Assembly: GCA_007131525.1 (NCBI GenBank)
Contig: SLQK01000207.1
Location: 1 to 7,065 of the forward strand
Direction: 5' to 3'
DNA length: 7,065 nucleotides
Origin: Nitriliruptoraceae bacterium
Lineage (GTDB): Bacteria; Actinomycetota; Nitriliruptoria; Nitriliruptorales; Nitriliruptoraceae
Part shown: positions 5,768 to 7,065 of the stretch, in pieces
Numbering within the stretch: the stretch's first letter is position 1
Layout: each line of letters starts with the position of its first letter
Notes under the pieces: model-generated
The model's input: the letters and a program-made list of their open reading frames with translations, nothing else
Database searches by the model: none
Told to the model about the DNA's origin: nothing
Position numbers and translations under genes: made by a program

Positions 5768-7065
5768 TCAGCTGACCGCGGTCAGCTCCCGGGCGAGCAG
5801 GCCGCGGGCGATGACCTTCAACGCCAGCACCTCGTCGGTGCCCTCGAAGATCGACAGCACCCGGGCGTCGACGAACAGCCGGCTGACCTCGTACTCCTCG
5901 GCGTAGCCGTACCCGCCGTGGAGCTGCTGCGCCTCACGCGTGACCCACTCCGCCGAGCGGCAGGCGAACTGCTTCACCTGGCTCGCGGTCAGCGCCGCCT
6001 CCCGCTCACCACGGGCGAGCTCCCGGGCGACCTGCACCGACAGCGCCCGGCAGGCCGCCAGGGTGGCCGCCATCCGTGCGATCCGGACCCGGGTCAGCTG
6101 GAACTCGGCGATCGGCTGGTCGAACACGCGCCGCTCGCTGGTGTAGGTCACGGCCCGCTCCAGGGCCGCCTGCATGACACCCTGGGCGCGCGCGGCGGTC
6201 TGCAACCGGGCGTTGGCGAAGGCCTGCATCTGGAGGTAGAAGCCACGCCCCAGCCCGTCCTCCTCGCCGATCAGGGCGTCCGCGGGGACCCGCCAGTTCT
6301 CGAAGGCGACCTCGAAGGAGTGCATCCCCCGGTAGCCGAGCGTCGGGATGGCCCGGGCGTCCATGCGTCCACCACCGGTGCCGCCCACCTCGCCGTCGGG
6401 GCCCTGCTCGAAGGTGAAGTGGTGGCCCTTGGCGGCCGGCTTCTCCACCACGAACAGGCTGAGCCCCTTGTGCCCCAGCGACCGGTCGGGGTCGGTGCGG
6501 GCCAGCACCAGCAGGTACTCGGCGCGGCCGGCGAAGGTGCACCAGGTCTTGACGCCGTCGATCACCCAGCTGTCCCCGTCCCGACGGGCCGAGGTCTTGA
6601 CCCCTGCGACGTCGGACCCGAAGTCCGGCTCGGTCACGGCGACGCCGCACATCCGCTCGCCCGAGGCGATCGCCGGCAGCCACCGCGCCTTCTGCTCCTC
6701 GGTCCCACCCTTGAGGATGGCGGTCCCGATGATCTCCGGTCGGGTGATCAGCGACCCGGCGACACCGAGCGAGCCTCGCGACAGCTCCTCGGTCACCAGG
6801 ACCATGTTCAGCAGCTCGTCCTCGCCGCCCGATGCGAACCCACCGTGCTCCTCGGGGATCGACAGGGCGAAACAGCCGAGCTCGGCCAGGCCGGAGATGA
6901 TGTCGTCGGGGATGTCGTCGTCGGCCCGGTGGACGTGCTCGGCCACCGGCATGACCTTGTCCTCGGCGAACCGCCGGAAGGTGGACCGGACCATCTCCAG
7001 GTCCTCGTCGAGGTGGCGGGGGCCGGCCTCACCCGAGGCCAGGACCTCATCACCCAGCTCGCCGA
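5768..7065 (-). CDS. Acyl-CoA dehydrogenase, possibly methylsuccinyl-CoA dehydrogenase type; 5' end beyond the right edge
   Basis: An FAD enzyme that introduces an alpha-beta double bond into an acyl-CoA, passing electrons to an electron-transfer flavoprotein. About 431 residues are visible. Counting from the internal ATG at 6994: flavin/substrate motif VTEPDFGSD (120-128), KTWCTFAGRA (149-158), RRVFDQPIAEFQ (288-299), HGGYGYAEEYEVSR (359-372), and the catalytic base Glu384 in SIFEGT. The frame stays open upstream of 6994 for 23 more codons to the window edge, with coding-like G/C third positions and no ATG or GTG, so the true start is probably outside. A glycine-rich insert (about 199-210) before TLGYRGMHSFEVAFENW and the likely N-terminal extension recall the long dehydrogenases that include (2S)-methylsuccinyl-CoA dehydrogenase of the ethylmalonyl-CoA pathway. 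That subfamily is inferred from memory of the motifs; dehydrogenase identity itself is secure. Confidence 0.93.
   Translation of the reverse strand, partial: GELGDEVLASGEAGPRHLDEDLEMVRSTFRRFAEDKVMPVAEHVHRADDDIPDDIISGLAELGCFALSIPEEHGGFASGGEDELLNMVLVTEELSRGSLGVAGSLITRPEIIGTAILKGGTEEQKARWLPAIASGERMCGVAVTEPDFGSDVAGVKTSARRDGDSWVIDGVKTWCTFAGRAEYLLVLARTDPDRSLGHKGLSLFVVEKPAAKGHHFTFEQGPDGEVGGTGGGRMDARAIPTLGYRGMHSFEVAFENWRVPADALIGEEDGLGRGFYLQMQAFANARLQTAARAQGVMQAALERAVTYTSERRVFDQPIAEFQLTRVRIARMAATLAACRALSVQVARELARGEREAALTASQVKQFACRSAEWVTREAQQLHGGYGYAEEYEVSRLFVDARVLSIFEGTDEVLALKVIARGLLARELTAVS
5770..5787. repeat. Perfect 18-bp palindrome across the dehydrogenase stop codon
   Basis: AGCTGACCGCGGTCAGCT equals its own reverse complement over all 18 bases. 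It codes for the last residues (ELTAVS) and the first base of the TGA stop of the acyl-CoA dehydrogenase. In RNA it would fold as a stem of about seven pairs with a CGCG loop. It could be part of a termination or 3'-end stability structure, or a dimeric-protein binding site. Confidence 0.6.

Noticed and set aside
4810..5775. A 321-codon plus-strand open frame opposite the ATPase gene
   Set aside because: It has the same antisense cause. The product is Gln/His/Arg-rich without motifs, and it lies over a gene with every ABC motif intact.
6808..7053. Short minus-strand open frame with an ATG start near the right edge
   Set aside because: It is an out-of-frame overlap of the dehydrogenase coding sequence, and its Arg/Ser/Pro-rich translation is typical of shifted GC-rich frames.
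1..7065. Defence system, CRISPR array, mobile element or novel multi-gene system
   Set aside because: All coding capacity is accounted for by five well-known families. I saw no arrays of repeats, terminal inverted repeats, transposase or recombinase motifs, or unexplained stretch longer than about 260 bases.

Overview
The window is very GC-rich, with G or C dominating third codon positions, several GTG starts and strong GGAGG-type ribosome binding sites. This composition, together with NatA/NatB-type export genes and a long-type acyl-CoA dehydrogenase, suggests a high-GC actinobacterium (Actinomycetota). I cannot name the genus; a deep-branching class such as Nitriliruptoria is only a guess.

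Layout: (1) Bases 1-2470, minus strand, hold the N-terminal 823 codons of the glutamate synthase large subunit (GltB). Its C-terminal half lies beyond the left edge. (2) Bases 2471-2727 are a divergent intergenic region with a good ribosome binding site at each end. (3) Bases 2728-3519, plus strand, encode a 263-residue crotonase-fold (enoyl-CoA hydratase/isomerase family) protein that lacks both glutamates of classical hydratases. (4) A 16-bp gap separates it from the convergent ABC pair. On the minus strand, the ATPase (5640-4741) precedes the NatB-like permease (4744-3536), with a 4-base GTGA stop/start overlap, so the two are almost certainly co-translated. (5) Bases 5641-5767 form a short spacer rich in dyad symmetry. 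(6) Bases 5768-7065, minus strand, hold an acyl-CoA dehydrogenase that stays open to the right edge. Its motifs and probable N-terminal extension resemble (2S)-methylsuccinyl-CoA dehydrogenase-type enzymes.

How the genes relate: GltB makes glutamate from glutamine and 2-oxoglutarate. The crotonase and the acyl-CoA dehydrogenase both act on acyl-CoA thioesters, but they are on opposite strands and separated by the exporter, so a shared pathway is not shown. The ABC pair is a self-contained two-gene exporter. It may be read through from the dehydrogenase gene, although the palindrome and hairpins between them could terminate that transcript.

I found no tRNA, rRNA, CRISPR array, insertion sequence, phage gene or defence system. 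The window looks like ordinary chromosomal housekeeping and metabolic sequence. The points most worth a second look are the non-canonical crotonase active site, the subfamily identity of the dehydrogenase, and the cluster of inverted repeats at the dehydrogenase 3' end.
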